Positions 1 through 7,708 of a stretch of 64,000 bases of DNA are shown in pieces. Within the stretch, counting starts at the first letter, position 1. Each line of letters opens with the position of its first letter. The translations under genes were made by a program, and so were the position numbers. The stretch comes from Afifella sp. IM 167. GTDB taxonomy: Bacteria > Pseudomonadota > Alphaproteobacteria > Rhizobiales > Afifellaceae. The stretch covers positions 248,001 through 312,000 of the forward strand of contig NZ_NSLC01000003.1 in the NCBI RefSeq assembly GCF_020144925.1. The letters are read 5' to 3'. The notes under the pieces were generated by a model. It was not told where the DNA came from, made no database searches, and saw only the letters and a list, made by a program, of their open reading frames with translations.

Positions 1-284
1 CGCATTGGTGGGGAATAATTCTTTACGAAGGGAATTGCGGTGGTGAGTTCCGGGTTAAGCGATTGGCAAAACGTAACCGACGGGTTGATGTTCGCTCCCT
101 GCTGTACGCATTATCCAAGCAAGAAATCGCTGAAGTGGGGAGGCGCGCCGGTTCTCCTATCGTGCACTCAATTACCAAGGATGCTATGGTCGAGTGTACG
201 ATTAGAGTGATATCTGAAAGAGATATTTGTGCTCATGTCCGCGACGTCATTCGCTGCCGCCCATCACTTCCTCGGCATACCTAA
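1..284 (+). CDS. Unrecognised protein, 3' end only (5' end outside window)
   Basis: The reading frame is open from the left edge to the TAA at 282-284, so this may be the C-terminal part of a longer gene; a TTG at 63 is the only start-like codon giving a 73-residue product. I do not recognise the family. A stretch around LSKQEIAEVGRRAG followed by a basic, helix-forming segment looks loosely like a small SAP/Rho-N-type helical domain, which is only an impression. The frame overlaps the 3' end of the convergent beta-protein gene by 38 bp. Base composition is clearly lower in GC than the bulk of the window, as in its neighbour, which suggests both belong to one acquired segment. It could also be a chance frame. 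Confidence 0.3.
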   Translation, partial: HWWGIILYEGNCGGEFRVKRLAKRNRRVDVRSLLYALSKQEIAEVGRRAGSPIVHSITKDAMVECTIRVISERDICAHVRDVIRCRPSLPRHT

Positions 285-1383
285 TCTGGCGATGTATATG
301 CATATTTATTTTTGCACCATGCCAGAACCGCGCAGACGAAGCGCCTTCGATATTCCCACTTTCGGCTGCCTCAAGTAGTTGGCTTCCCCAGCAGTCATTC
401 TCTTTGTCACAGTTGGAGTCGCCTAGCACTTTCTTCGCTCCCTCGATCCAGCCCTGTGGATCTTGAGCATTTGGATGTTTGTAAGTGATCCACCCCTCGC
501 GTAGGGAGTAAACAACTTGCGCTCTCCAATCGCCGGGCATGTAGGTGCTAGCTTTCTTTAGCCGGTAGTGCGCGCCGTAGTCGCCGAATAAAAAGGGAAA
601 CGTTTCGCTCGCTTGGCGCCAAAGCTCCCAGGAGTGAGATTCGTACAATCTGGGGGTTCCGTCGGGCGGCTGGGTGTAGGAGTCGCTCACGCAGACGGCA
701 TTCAATTGAAGAGTTTGGGAGGGCTCCATTTCCTCCATTACGCGAGCGATCGCGAGTTTAGCAAACTCTGCACGCTCGGCAATTCGTTGGCGTCCTTGTC
801 CGCAATCAATAATCAGCAGCAATTGGAGAGGGGAGTCGAGAATCGCCGCAACCTGCCCCGCAGTGGCAAATACCGCCTCGTTGGTCTCTTGAGTTATCCT
901 TAGCGCTAGATGCTCAAACCCCGCCTTGGCGAGTTGTGATGCTTGACGCAGTACCTGTTTGTCTTGGCTCTCAAGGTCCGTGAACTGCAAGACCGGCACG
1001 GCCTTCGGAAATTTTTCAACCAGTTGCCGCCAGTTGGCGAAGCCATCGTCCGGCGCCAGTAGGGAAGTAAGTGCCTGATTGTAAAGGTTTTGCGCTTCTT
1101 GAACTCTCTCAATCTTCGCATAATCCGGGTTTTGTTTCGGAACAAACGCTGGTGGCGCTCGGTCCTTCGATAGGTCGAGAACGAACGAGAGATCGCCAAT
1201 CATAGATGTGGTTGCGCTCAACGTGTCATCGAAGGAGGCTTCGTTCTTTACTTGGCTTAGTTCGATGATCGGAAGGATGGCGTCTTTATCTTCGTCACTC
1301 AAATTGGAGTAGCCGATCTGCTCGGGCTCAGAGAGTTGTAGGCAAGGTAGATAGTGATATCGGGTGAGATCGACCTTCAGCAT
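247..1383 (-). CDS. Beta family protein (PF14350-like), accessory gene
   Basis: The 378-residue product resembles the 'beta protein' family: an N-terminal segment with Y-x-P-x-L-x-L-x-E, a central alpha/beta barrel-like region with alternating hydrophobic strands (for example LQLLLIIDCGQG near residue 190), and a C-terminal W-x-x-x-x-x-x-H-x-x-x-Q segment. The function of this family is not established; members are usually found in variable genome regions. I chose ATG 1383 over the GTG three bases upstream because AGGA lies seven bases before it. Codon use is much less GC-biased than in all genes to the right, which indicates horizontal acquisition. The family call is from general resemblance, with moderate certainty. 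Confidence 0.6.
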   Translation of the reverse strand: MLKVDLTRYHYLPCLQLSEPEQIGYSNLSDEDKDAILPIIELSQVKNEASFDDTLSATTSMIGDLSFVLDLSKDRAPPAFVPKQNPDYAKIERVQEAQNLYNQALTSLLAPDDGFANWRQLVEKFPKAVPVLQFTDLESQDKQVLRQASQLAKAGFEHLALRITQETNEAVFATAGQVAAILDSPLQLLLIIDCGQGRQRIAERAEFAKLAIARVMEEMEPSQTLQLNAVCVSDSYTQPPDGTPRLYESHSWELWRQASETFPFLFGDYGAHYRLKKASTYMPGDWRAQVVYSLREGWITYKHPNAQDPQGWIEGAKKVLGDSNCDKENDCWGSQLLEAAESGNIEGASSARFWHGAKINMHIHRQIRYAEEVMGGSE

Positions 1384-1419
1384 CACCGCTTCCTGGCATT
1401 ATAGGAATCGTTTGTGATG

Positions 1420-1449
1420 ATTATACTGAAGAAAAGTGCATTCTGTCGA
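1420..1449 (-). promoter_or_regulatory. Candidate sigma70-type promoter of the beta-protein gene
   Basis: On the minus strand TCGACA (1444-1449) is followed after 18 bases by TATAAT (1420-1425), a near-consensus housekeeping promoter 37 bases upstream of the gene start. A second TATAAT lies at 1398-1403 but is too close to the start codon. Such a consensus-like -10 box is unusual in this GC-rich window and fits a recently acquired gene. Confidence 0.45.
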
Positions 1450-1469
1450 TGGAGGCAGTCCAAACCGCG

Positions 1470-2261
1470 TTAGCCCGCCTTGATCGCCTCGGCGCGGATT
1501 TCCTCCACCAGCCGCGCCTTCATCTCCATGAAGTCCGGGCTGGTCTTCATCGTGTAGTGGCGCGGATGCGGCAAGTCGATCGCAAGGTCCGCCTTGATGC
1601 GGCCCGGCCGCGCGCTCATGACCACGCAGCGGCTCCCCAGAAAGATCGCCTCCTCGATGTCGTGGGTGACGAAAAGGACGGTCTTCCTGTCCGCCTCCCA
1701 GATGCCGAGAAGAAGCTCCTGCATCAGGCCGCGGGTCTGGTTGTCGAGCGCCCCGAAGGGCTCGTCGAGCAGAAGAATGCGCGGATCGTTGGCGAGGGCC
1801 CTTGCGATCGCCGTGCGCTGCTGCATGCCGCCCGACAGCATCTTCGGATAGTGGTTCTGGAAGCCGCGCAGGCCGACCTTGTCGACGAAGGCCTCGACGA
1901 TCTCGTGGCGTTCCTTCGCGCGCATGCCTTTCTGGCGCAGGCCGAAGCCGATGTTCTCGGCGACCGTCAGCCAGGGAAAGAGCGTGTAGGACTGGAAGAC
2001 CATGCCGCGATCGCGGCCGGGCCCGTGCACTTCCTGACCGTCGAGCGTGACGCGGCCGAGGCTCGGGAAATCGAGGCCGGCGACGATCCTCAGAAGCGTC
2101 GATTTCCCGCAGCCGGAAGGGCCGAGGATGGTGATGAAGGAATTGTCCGGCGCATCGAGGGAGACGGGCTCCAGCGCGCGGGTCGGCGCGCCGCCGCGCA
2201 TGCCTGGAAAGGTGCGCGAGACCTGCTCGACCCGAAGGGCCGCGTGTGGTCGCGGGTTCAT
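1470..2261 (-). CDS. NitT/TauT-family ABC transporter ATP-binding protein
   Basis: The 263-residue cytoplasmic ATPase energises import of a nitrate-, sulfonate- or taurine-like solute. Visible motifs are Walker A (GPSGCGKST, about residues 47-55), the Q-loop in FQSYTLFPW, the ABC signature LSGGMQQR, Walker B ILLLDEPFGALD and the switch histidine in FVTHDIEEA. Length and motif spacing match the SsuB/TauB group. It is the last gene of a three-gene minus-strand operon (binding protein, permease, ATPase); its ATG lies 27 bases after the permease stop and is preceded by GGGGAGCAGG. The true substrate cannot be read from the sequence, and no desulfonating or nitrogen-assimilation enzyme lies next to it. 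Confidence 0.93.
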   Translation of the reverse strand: MNPRPHAALRVEQVSRTFPGMRGGAPTRALEPVSLDAPDNSFITILGPSGCGKSTLLRIVAGLDFPSLGRVTLDGQEVHGPGRDRGMVFQSYTLFPWLTVAENIGFGLRQKGMRAKERHEIVEAFVDKVGLRGFQNHYPKMLSGGMQQRTAIARALANDPRILLLDEPFGALDNQTRGLMQELLLGIWEADRKTVLFVTHDIEEAIFLGSRCVVMSARPGRIKADLAIDLPHPRHYTMKTSPDFMEMKARLVEEIRAEAIKAG

Positions 2262-2288
2262 GACCTGCTCCCCGTCATGAGAGGCTCG

Positions 2289-3188
2289 TCATGACAGGCT
2301 CCATGGGAAAAGGGCGCGGTTCGCCGCCTTGAAGGCGAAGTCGGAGACGAGGCCGATCACGCCGATGACGATAATGCCGAAGATGATCTGGCCGGTGTTC
2401 AGGAGCGCCTGGCTGTCGACGATCATGTGACCGATGCCCGACGATGAGCCGATCAGCTCGGCGACGATAACGTAGGTCCAGGCCCAGCCGAGGACGAGGC
2501 GCAGGATCTCGGCGATCTGCGGCGCGGCGGAGGGAATGAGGACGCGGCGCACGATGCCGGTATCGGTGGCGCCCAGCGTATAGGCCGCTTCCACGAGATC
2601 GCGGCGCGTGCCGCCGACGGTGACGGCGACCATCAGCACGATCTGGAAAAAGGAGCCGATGAAGATGACGAGGAGCTTCTGCGTCTCGCCGATGCCCGCC
2701 CACAGGATGAGGAGCGGGATGAAGGCGGAGGCCGGCAGGTAGCGGGCGAAGGAGACGAAGGGCTCGAAGAAAGCCTCGATTGGCTTCCAGGCGCCCATGG
2801 CGATGCCTAGCGGCACGGCGAGAACGGCGGCGAGGATGAAGCCGCCGAGGACGCGCCAGACCGTCATGCCGATATCGTAGGCGAAGCCGAATTCGGTCAT
2901 CAGCCGCCAGCCTTCCACCACCATGGTGAAGGGATCGGCGAGGAAGGTGCGCGAGACGAAGCCGCCGAAGGTGGCGAAGGACCACAGAGCGACGAAGAAG
3001 GCGAAGAAGGCGATGCCGAGCAAGACGCGCATGCCCGGCCCGACGGGCTGGAGCGGGCGCATGGCGCGGCGCGTGCGCCGGGCGAGGCTCAGCGTGGCGG
3101 GGGCCGGGATGTCTGGGCTGGAAGAGGCCGCGCCGGGGGAGGCTGCCTGACGCTCCCCCGGCGCGGTTTCAATGCTTGAACGCGGCAT
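2289..3188 (-). CDS. NitT/TauT-family ABC transporter permease
   Basis: The 299-residue inner-membrane protein has about six hydrophobic segments after a roughly 50-residue polar, Pro/Ala-rich N-terminal tail. The EAA loop that docks with the ATPase is visible as EAAYTLGATDTGIVRRVLIP near residues 195-215. It is the BPD_transp_1-type channel subunit for the importer encoded with its neighbours. The ATG at 3188 follows the binding-protein stop by about 20 bases and has a GGAAAG-type ribosome site. The long cytoplasmic N-terminus is somewhat longer than in SsuC/TauC; a later start near MRPLQPVGPG is possible but has no better ribosome site. Confidence 0.9.
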   Translation of the reverse strand: MPRSSIETAPGERQAASPGAASSSPDIPAPATLSLARRTRRAMRPLQPVGPGMRVLLGIAFFAFFVALWSFATFGGFVSRTFLADPFTMVVEGWRLMTEFGFAYDIGMTVWRVLGGFILAAVLAVPLGIAMGAWKPIEAFFEPFVSFARYLPASAFIPLLILWAGIGETQKLLVIFIGSFFQIVLMVAVTVGGTRRDLVEAAYTLGATDTGIVRRVLIPSAAPQIAEILRLVLGWAWTYVIVAELIGSSSGIGHMIVDSQALLNTGQIIFGIIVIGVIGLVSDFAFKAANRALFPWSLS

Positions 3189-3208
3189 GAAAGATCAGCT
3201 TTCCGCCG

Positions 3209-4159
3209 CTATTGGGTGACGAAGCTCGGATCGACCAGGTCCTCGATCGGCGGAATCTCCTTGATGACGCCGATCTTCAGGAGAAGCGGGCCGGCCTTTT
3301 CGTTGAATTCCTGGATGCCGCCGTCGAAGAAGGCCTTGTTGGCCGCCGCATCCTGCCATTCGAGGTAGGAGGCCGAGTTCTTGAACTCCTCGCCGGACTG
3401 CTTCACGTTCTTGCCCATGATCTCGTAGGCCTTGTCGGGCTCCGACTTGATGATCTCGAGGGCGGCGTAATAGCTCTGCACCAGTGCCTTGCCGGCCTCG
3501 GGGTACTCCTTGAGAAAGTCCGGCGTGCAGCCGAGGGTGTCGGTCACAACCGGATAATCCAGCGTGGTGGCGATGATCTTGCCGGCATCCGGATTGTTGC
3601 GGACCGTGGAGAGGTAGGGCTCGTAGGTCATCGCGGCGTCGTTCTGACCGGCGACGAAGGCCTGCGCTGCCGCGGCCGGCTCCAGATTGGCGATGGTCAC
3701 GTCGTCGAGGGTGAGGCCGTTCTCGTTCAGCATCCAGGCGAGGACGAAATAGGGCGATGTGCCGGGCGCGGAGGCCGCGACGGTCTTGCCCTTCAGATCG
3801 GCGATCTTCTCGATGTCGTTGCGGACCACCATGCCGTCGGCGCCGTGCGACATGTCGAGCTGGACGATCTGCTTGATCGGCACGCCGTTGGCGTTCCAGA
3901 TCAGGAAAGTCTCCACCGTCGTCGCCGCGCACTGGATATCGCCGGAAGCGATCGCCAGATGCCGGTCCTTCTGCGGGATCATCTTGATGTCGACGTCGAG
4001 GCCGTTCTTCTCAAAGAGCCCGGCTTCCTTGGCGAGCGTCAGCGGCGCGAAGCCGGTCCAGCCGGACATGCCGATCGCCACCTTGGTTGCGGCGGCCGCG
4101 GGTCCGGCGGCGATGAGAGCGGCTGTGAGCGCCGCGGCTGCGAAGCAATTTCCCTGCAT
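3209..4159 (-). CDS. NitT/TauT-family ABC transporter substrate-binding protein
   Basis: This 316-residue periplasmic binding protein starts the operon. The N-terminus MQGNCFAAAALTAALIAAG ending in AAAA-TK is a typical signal peptide. I chose ATG 4159 because GGAGGTGG lies just upstream and the 14 extra residues of the longer frame would spoil the signal. The mature part shows the NMT1/SsuA-like fold signature FAPLTLAKEAGLFEKNGLDV and the double-lobe pattern with NDAAMTYEPYLS in the second lobe. Homologues bind aliphatic sulfonates, taurine, nitrate or pyrimidine-like ligands; the substrate here is unknown. Confidence 0.9.
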   Translation of the reverse strand: MQGNCFAAAALTAALIAAGPAAAATKVAIGMSGWTGFAPLTLAKEAGLFEKNGLDVDIKMIPQKDRHLAIASGDIQCAATTVETFLIWNANGVPIKQIVQLDMSHGADGMVVRNDIEKIADLKGKTVAASAPGTSPYFVLAWMLNENGLTLDDVTIANLEPAAAAQAFVAGQNDAAMTYEPYLSTVRNNPDAGKIIATTLDYPVVTDTLGCTPDFLKEYPEAGKALVQSYYAALEIIKSEPDKAYEIMGKNVKQSGEEFKNSASYLEWQDAAANKAFFDGGIQEFNEKAGPLLLKIGVIKEIPPIEDLVDPSFVTQ

Positions 4160-4353
4160 GTTCCACCTCCGTCTTTTTCTATGCGCGCAAGCAACGGCCA
4201 TAGCCCGTGCCCAGCAGGGAGGCCAGCCGCATTTTTGTGCGCCTCGGCAAACTCTTGCTTAATTGAATAGACAATTCAAGCCGAGCTTCGCTCCCCTCCT
4301 TGGCGGCCGCGCAAGAGGCCGGCCCGGCGCGCCGATTGGCCGCTCCTCGCGCT

Positions 4354-4851
4354 CTATTCGATCCACAGACCCCGCTTCCTGTGCCAGTCCTCGAGGGAGG
4401 CTTCCGGATAGTGTTCGAAGCAGGCATCTTCCGGGCCGACCTGCGGGACGACCCAGTCGGGCTTGAAGGCGAGCATCAGGTGGACGCTTTGCGGCGGGGT
4501 CGGCAGTTCCGTGTCGATGGCCGAAGCGAAGGGGTGAACGAGTTCCGGCCAGGTCGGGTCGTAGAGCCAGAGTGCGGTCCCGCAGCGTCGGCAGAAATTG
4601 CGCTCGCCCGTGGAAAGCTCGCAGGCTCCGTCTCGCTCGATCTCCGCCCGGTAGACGGAGACCGCGTCGTGGCCCGATACCTCCAGGGAGGCCGCCAGAC
4701 CGCCGAGATTGATGGCATAGCCGCCGCCTCCCGCCGTCTTGCGGCAGATGGAGCAGTAGCAGCGCTGGTAGGGCACCGGCGTATGGCTGTGGAGCCGAAA
4801 GTGCACGGCCCCGCAGCGGCAGGAACCTTCAAGCTTCATCGGCATGTTCAT
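4354..4851 (-). CDS. GFA family protein (Zn-binding, CENP-V/GFA fold)
   Basis: The 165-residue protein has the cysteine pattern of the GFA (glutathione-dependent formaldehyde-activating enzyme-like) family: CRCG near residues 11-14, CYCSICRKT near 45 and FCRRCGTALW near 110, which bind two zinc ions. Most members of this fold have no proven reaction, so formaldehyde scavenging should not be assumed. The ATG at 4851 is preceded by AAGGAGAG, whereas the longer upstream frame has no ribosome site. It stands alone between the ABC operon and the divergent phyR gene. Confidence 0.88.
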   Translation of the reverse strand: MNMPMKLEGSCRCGAVHFRLHSHTPVPYQRCYCSICRKTAGGGGYAINLGGLAASLEVSGHDAVSVYRAEIERDGACELSTGERNFCRRCGTALWLYDPTWPELVHPFASAIDTELPTPPQSVHLMLAFKPDWVVPQVGPEDACFEHYPEASLEDWHRKRGLWIE

Positions 4852-5166
4852 TCTCTCCTTTTCTTCTCGCTTCGAGAGCCTGTCCGGGTGGGCGCAGGGC
4901 GCGGGACGGCGTTCCAAATCGCGCGATCGCCGCCAGAGCGTGTCGCCGAAGTTGAGCCGGCACAGCATAGCCGCTGTCTCAAAGCTTGACGGAATGGCCC
5001 GGGATGCCTTTATTTCCGCCGCATTTCGCTCTCTGTCGCCTTGCAAGTGCTGCCGCAATCATTTCATAACGGTAGCGTTGCACCACCCCCCAAAGGGCGT
5101 AACGGGACGGCCGAGGTCGGCGAGTGATGCGCCCGATCGCCCGTTTGTCTCATTCAGGATGACCCC
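4852..5166. promoter_or_regulatory. Divergent intergenic region between the GFA gene and phyR
   Basis: This 315-base stretch holds no convincing gene. It must carry the promoters of both neighbours. The only candidate I see is TTGACG (4986-4991), 17 bases, TTTATT (5009-5014) on the plus strand, a weak housekeeping-type promoter for phyR. No GGAAC-type EcfG site is present, so phyR does not appear to be directly controlled by the stress sigma factor here. Confidence 0.3.
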
Positions 5167-5949
5167 ATGTCCCTCGTCGCCAATACCGCTCCGCACCTTC
5201 CCTATCTGAGGCGCTTCGCCCGCGCCCTCACCGGGGGGCAGAAGAGCGGGGACGCCTATGTCGTTTCGGTGCTGGAGGCCCTGGTCGCCGATCCCGACTC
5301 CTTCGATTCGGAGAACGATCCCCGCGTCGAGCTGTTCAAGGCTTTCTGCCGCTACTGGAACTCGGTCGACATCAACCTCAAGGAAGAGACGATCGATCCG
5401 GAAGGCGATCCTTCCGTGCGCCGGCTGGAGGCGATCACGCCGCTGCCGCGCCAGGCCTTCCTGTTGATGTCGGTGGAAGACTTTTCCGCCGGCGAGACCG
5501 CCGAGGTCCTCGGCATCTCAGAAGATGAGGTCTCGCGGCTCGTCGACCAGGCCGGCCAGGAGATCGCGGCACAGGTGGCGACCGATGTCCTCATCATTGA
5601 GGACGAGCCCCTGATCGCCATGGATATCGAGACGCTGGTGCGCACGCTCGGCCACCGCGTGACCGGGGTGGCGCGCACCCATTCGGAAGCCATCCAGGCC
5701 GTGAAGGAGCGTCAGCCGGGTCTCGTCCTTGCCGATATCCAGCTCGCCGACGGTTCCTCGGGGCTCGATGCGGTGAACGAGATGCTGCAATCCTTCTCGG
5801 TGCCCGTCGTCTTCATCACCGCCTATCCGGAGCGTCTGCTGACGGGTGAGCGCCCTGAGCCGGCCTTCCTCATCACCAAGCCGTTCCAGCCGGATACGGT
5901 GAAGGCGGTGATCAGCCAGGCGCTCTTCTTCGAGCGCCGCGCCGGCTAA
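5167..5949 (+). CDS. phyR: General stress response regulator PhyR
   Basis: The 260-residue protein is an anti-anti-sigma response regulator. Residues 1-135 form the ECF-sigma-like domain (with the region-4-like TAEVLGISEDEVSRLV) that binds NepR when activated. Residues 139-257 form the receiver domain with acidic residues E145-D146-E147, phospho-acceptor D190 in LADIQLADG, conserved T218 and K238. Phosphorylated PhyR sequesters NepR and frees the EcfG sigma factor. Usually phyR sits beside nepR and ecfG; neither is in this window. Downstream lie a terminator, a candidate EcfG-dependent sRNA and an HWE kinase, which confirms a GSR locus. The start ATG has AGGATG upstream. Confidence 0.97.
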   Translation: MSLVANTAPHLPYLRRFARALTGGQKSGDAYVVSVLEALVADPDSFDSENDPRVELFKAFCRYWNSVDINLKEETIDPEGDPSVRRLEAITPLPRQAFLLMSVEDFSAGETAEVLGISEDEVSRLVDQAGQEIAAQVATDVLIIEDEPLIAMDIETLVRTLGHRVTGVARTHSEAIQAVKERQPGLVLADIQLADGSSGLDAVNEMLQSFSVPVVFITAYPERLLTGERPEPAFLITKPFQPDTVKAVISQALFFERRAG

Positions 5950-5981
5950 CGCCCGCCCGTTTTCCAATTCTGTTTCAGCGC

Positions 5982-6014
5982 ACGCCGGGCCTGAAGTCCG
6001 GCGTTTCGCTTTTT
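5982..6014 (+). terminator. Rho-independent terminator after phyR
   Basis: A 7-bp stem (ACGCCGG / CCGGCGT) with a short loop is followed by TTTCGCTTTTT. It separates phyR from the following transcription unit. Confidence 0.65.
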
Positions 6015-6100
6015 GGGAGAGACTTATCTCCAAAAAGGCCAGCCGATTCAGTCGGTTCTGGCTTGGCTCCAAAAAAATATCGTTCCCGCCAACTTTTTTC

Positions 6101-6125
6101 GGAACCTTCGCGGAGCCCCACCGTT
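6101..6125 (+). promoter_or_regulatory. EcfG-type general-stress promoter of the sRNA candidate
   Basis: GGAAC (6101-6105), exactly 16 bases, then CGTT (6122-6125). This is the full consensus of the alphaproteobacterial EcfG/SigT promoter (GGAAC-N16/17-CGTT). The expected transcription start is near 6132, and the next thing downstream is a structured transcript ending in a terminator. Confidence 0.8.
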
Positions 6126-6131
6126 ATCGGG

Positions 6132-6281
6132 GACAAGCGAAAGTTACGGAAACGGCGGGCGCGCCTCCTCTTCCCCCCCTTTGCCCCAGCGTCCGCCGTT
6201 TCCGTCAACTGCCGCGCCGCCCGGCAACTCCGGGGCGACAGTGGCAAAGGCGGCCTCCCACCCCGGGAGGCCTTCTTTTTT
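6132..6281 (+). ncRNA. Candidate EcfG-dependent small RNA with C-rich anti-Shine-Dalgarno loop
   Basis: A transcript of about 150 nt is bounded by the EcfG promoter and a strong terminator. It contains a perfect 13-bp stem, 6146-6158 with 6193-6205, closing a 34-nt loop that carries CCTCCTC (6164-6170), a run of seven C (6173-6179) and a further CCCC. No reading frame with a ribosome site fills the interval. Known background: stress-sigma-controlled sRNAs with exposed C-rich loops exist in Alphaproteobacteria (GsrN of Caulobacter; the CUCCUCCC-loop RNAs of Rhodobacter). Inference: the loop pairs with G-rich ribosome-binding sites and acts as a post-transcriptional arm of the PhyR/EcfG response. 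Exact ends are estimates. Confidence 0.65.
6252..6281 (+). terminator. Strong rho-independent terminator of the sRNA candidate
   Basis: GGCCTCC (6252-6258) pairs with GGAGGCC (6266-6272) and is followed by TTCTTTTTT. The stem and U-tract are much stronger than those after the protein genes nearby, as is usual for sRNA genes. Confidence 0.85.
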
Positions 6282-6382
6282 GTGCGGATCGATCTGCCAT
6301 CCGCTTCAGAAATATTCCCCCATGATCAAAAAAGGCCTTTCGCGCCGCGCAGCTGCGCGGCAAAACTTCACGCCTGCAGTCG

Positions 6383-6407
6383 GGAACCGGCGTTCCCGGC
6401 TCACGTT
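6383..6407 (+). promoter_or_regulatory. EcfG-type promoter of the HWE kinase gene
   Basis: GGAAC (6383-6387), 16 bases, CGTT (6404-6407), the same exact consensus and spacing as the sRNA promoter 280 bases upstream. Transcription would start near 6414, about 40 bases before the kinase reading frame. Confidence 0.75.
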
Positions 6408-6452
6408 GTGCCAGCGATACTCGCTCGCTAAAGATCACTCCATGGTTTTCCG

Positions 6453-7499
6453 GTGCCACTGTCCGTGACGACACCCCCGCGTGACAACGCTCAGCGCGAC
6501 AAGGCAGGCAAGGCGGTCGGGGTCAGCCATGTCGCCAAGGCCGCGCTCTGGGAGCGCTGCTCGAAGGTGCTGCGCGGCTCTCAGATCTCGCTCTTCTCCC
6601 AGGATGCCGACGGCCTGTTCAACTGGGTGTTCAACGCGCCGGAGGGCCTCAGCCCATCGGCGATCCTCGGCAAGGGCGACGCGGATGTCTTTCCGGCCGA
6701 AACGGTGGAGAGCGTCGTCGCCGCCAAGCACGAGGCGAGGAAGACCGGGGAACTGCAGCAGCTCGAAATTTCCCTTCCGCTCGATCCCGACACGCCCCGC
6801 TGGTACGACATGCTTCTCGTGCCCGAATTCGGCGAGGACGGGACCGTCGCGGCGACGATCGGCGCCTTCATCGACATCACCGAGCGCAAGATCCAGGAAG
6901 AGCATCTCCGCATCGTCATGCGCGAGCTCGCGCATCGCTCGAAAAACCTGCTCGCCGTCATCCAGGGCATCGCCCGGCAGACGGCTGAGAATGCGAGTTC
7001 CACCGACCAGTTCGTCTCGCGCTTCAATGGCCGCATCTTCTCGCTGTCGCGCGCGCATGACGTGCTGACGGAGGCCGACTGGCGGGGGGCGCGCATTTTC
7101 GATCTCGTGCGCTCGCAGATCGCGCTCTATGCGGAGACGCGCCTCAGCCAGGTGGAGCTTTCGGGCGTCAATGGGTTCCTCCGGCCCAATGCGGCGCAGT
7201 ATCTCGGCCTTGCTCTGCACGAGCTGACCACCAACGCCATCAAGTACGGGGCGCTGGGCTCCGACGAGGGACGGGTTGAGGTCGCCTTCGAGAAGGTGGA
7301 GGGCGATCATGGCCGCTATCGCTTCTCCTGGTGCGAGCGCAACGGCCCGCCGGTGAAACAGCCGAAGGCGAAGAGTTTCGGCGTCGTCATGCTGTGCGAG
7401 GTGGTGCCGACGACGGTCGGCGGCGCGGCGGATCTCGAATTCGAGCAGGACGGGCTCTGCTACGAGCTGACGCTCGCCAGGACTCAGCTTATTTCCTAG
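6453..7499 (+). CDS. PAS domain HWE-family sensor histidine kinase
   Basis: The 348-residue soluble kinase has a PAS-like sensor domain (about residues 45-145, ending IGAFIDITERKIQ), then the HWE dimerisation box with phospho-acceptor H161 in MRELAHRSKNLL, the N-box HELTTNAIKYGAL (N261) and the family-defining W293-x-E295 in WCERNGP. No membrane segment is present, so it senses a cytoplasmic cue. HWE/HisKA_2 kinases are the usual phosphodonors or modulators of PhyR, and the position behind phyR with an EcfG promoter suggests feedback within the stress response. The GTG at 6453 is uncertain because no strong ribosome site is visible; GTG 6465 is also possible. Confidence 0.9.
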   Translation: MPLSVTTPPRDNAQRDKAGKAVGVSHVAKAALWERCSKVLRGSQISLFSQDADGLFNWVFNAPEGLSPSAILGKGDADVFPAETVESVVAAKHEARKTGELQQLEISLPLDPDTPRWYDMLLVPEFGEDGTVAATIGAFIDITERKIQEEHLRIVMRELAHRSKNLLAVIQGIARQTAENASSTDQFVSRFNGRIFSLSRAHDVLTEADWRGARIFDLVRSQIALYAETRLSQVELSGVNGFLRPNAAQYLGLALHELTTNAIKYGALGSDEGRVEVAFEKVEGDHGRYRFSWCERNGPPVKQPKAKSFGVVMLCEVVPTTVGGAADLEFEQDGLCYELTLARTQLIS

Positions 7500-7708
7500 G
7501 ACGCCGCTTGCGCCTTGAGGCCTTGAACCTCTCCCGGATCGGGGGAGGCGGCGAACGGCGCGGCAAGCCTTGCGCGGCTCGGCGGAGGCGGACCGAACAG
7601 GCCGCAGGGCGGGCCGATTGAGGCGGCGGCCCTTAATGGCCTAGACAGAGGGCCCTAGATAGGCTCCGAGCGGCCCGGCTGCCGGGCGCTTCCAGCAAAG
7701 GACCGGAA

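Noticed and set aside
1398-1403. Second TATAAT box before the beta-protein gene
   Set aside because: A start from here would leave almost no leader before the ribosome site, and no -35 box sits at the right distance; the upstream box at 1420-1425 fits better.
5950-6452. Possible nepR or ecfG gene after phyR
   Set aside because: I looked in all frames for a short acidic NepR-like or ECF sigma-like reading frame and found none; the interval is explained by a terminator, the sRNA candidate and promoters.
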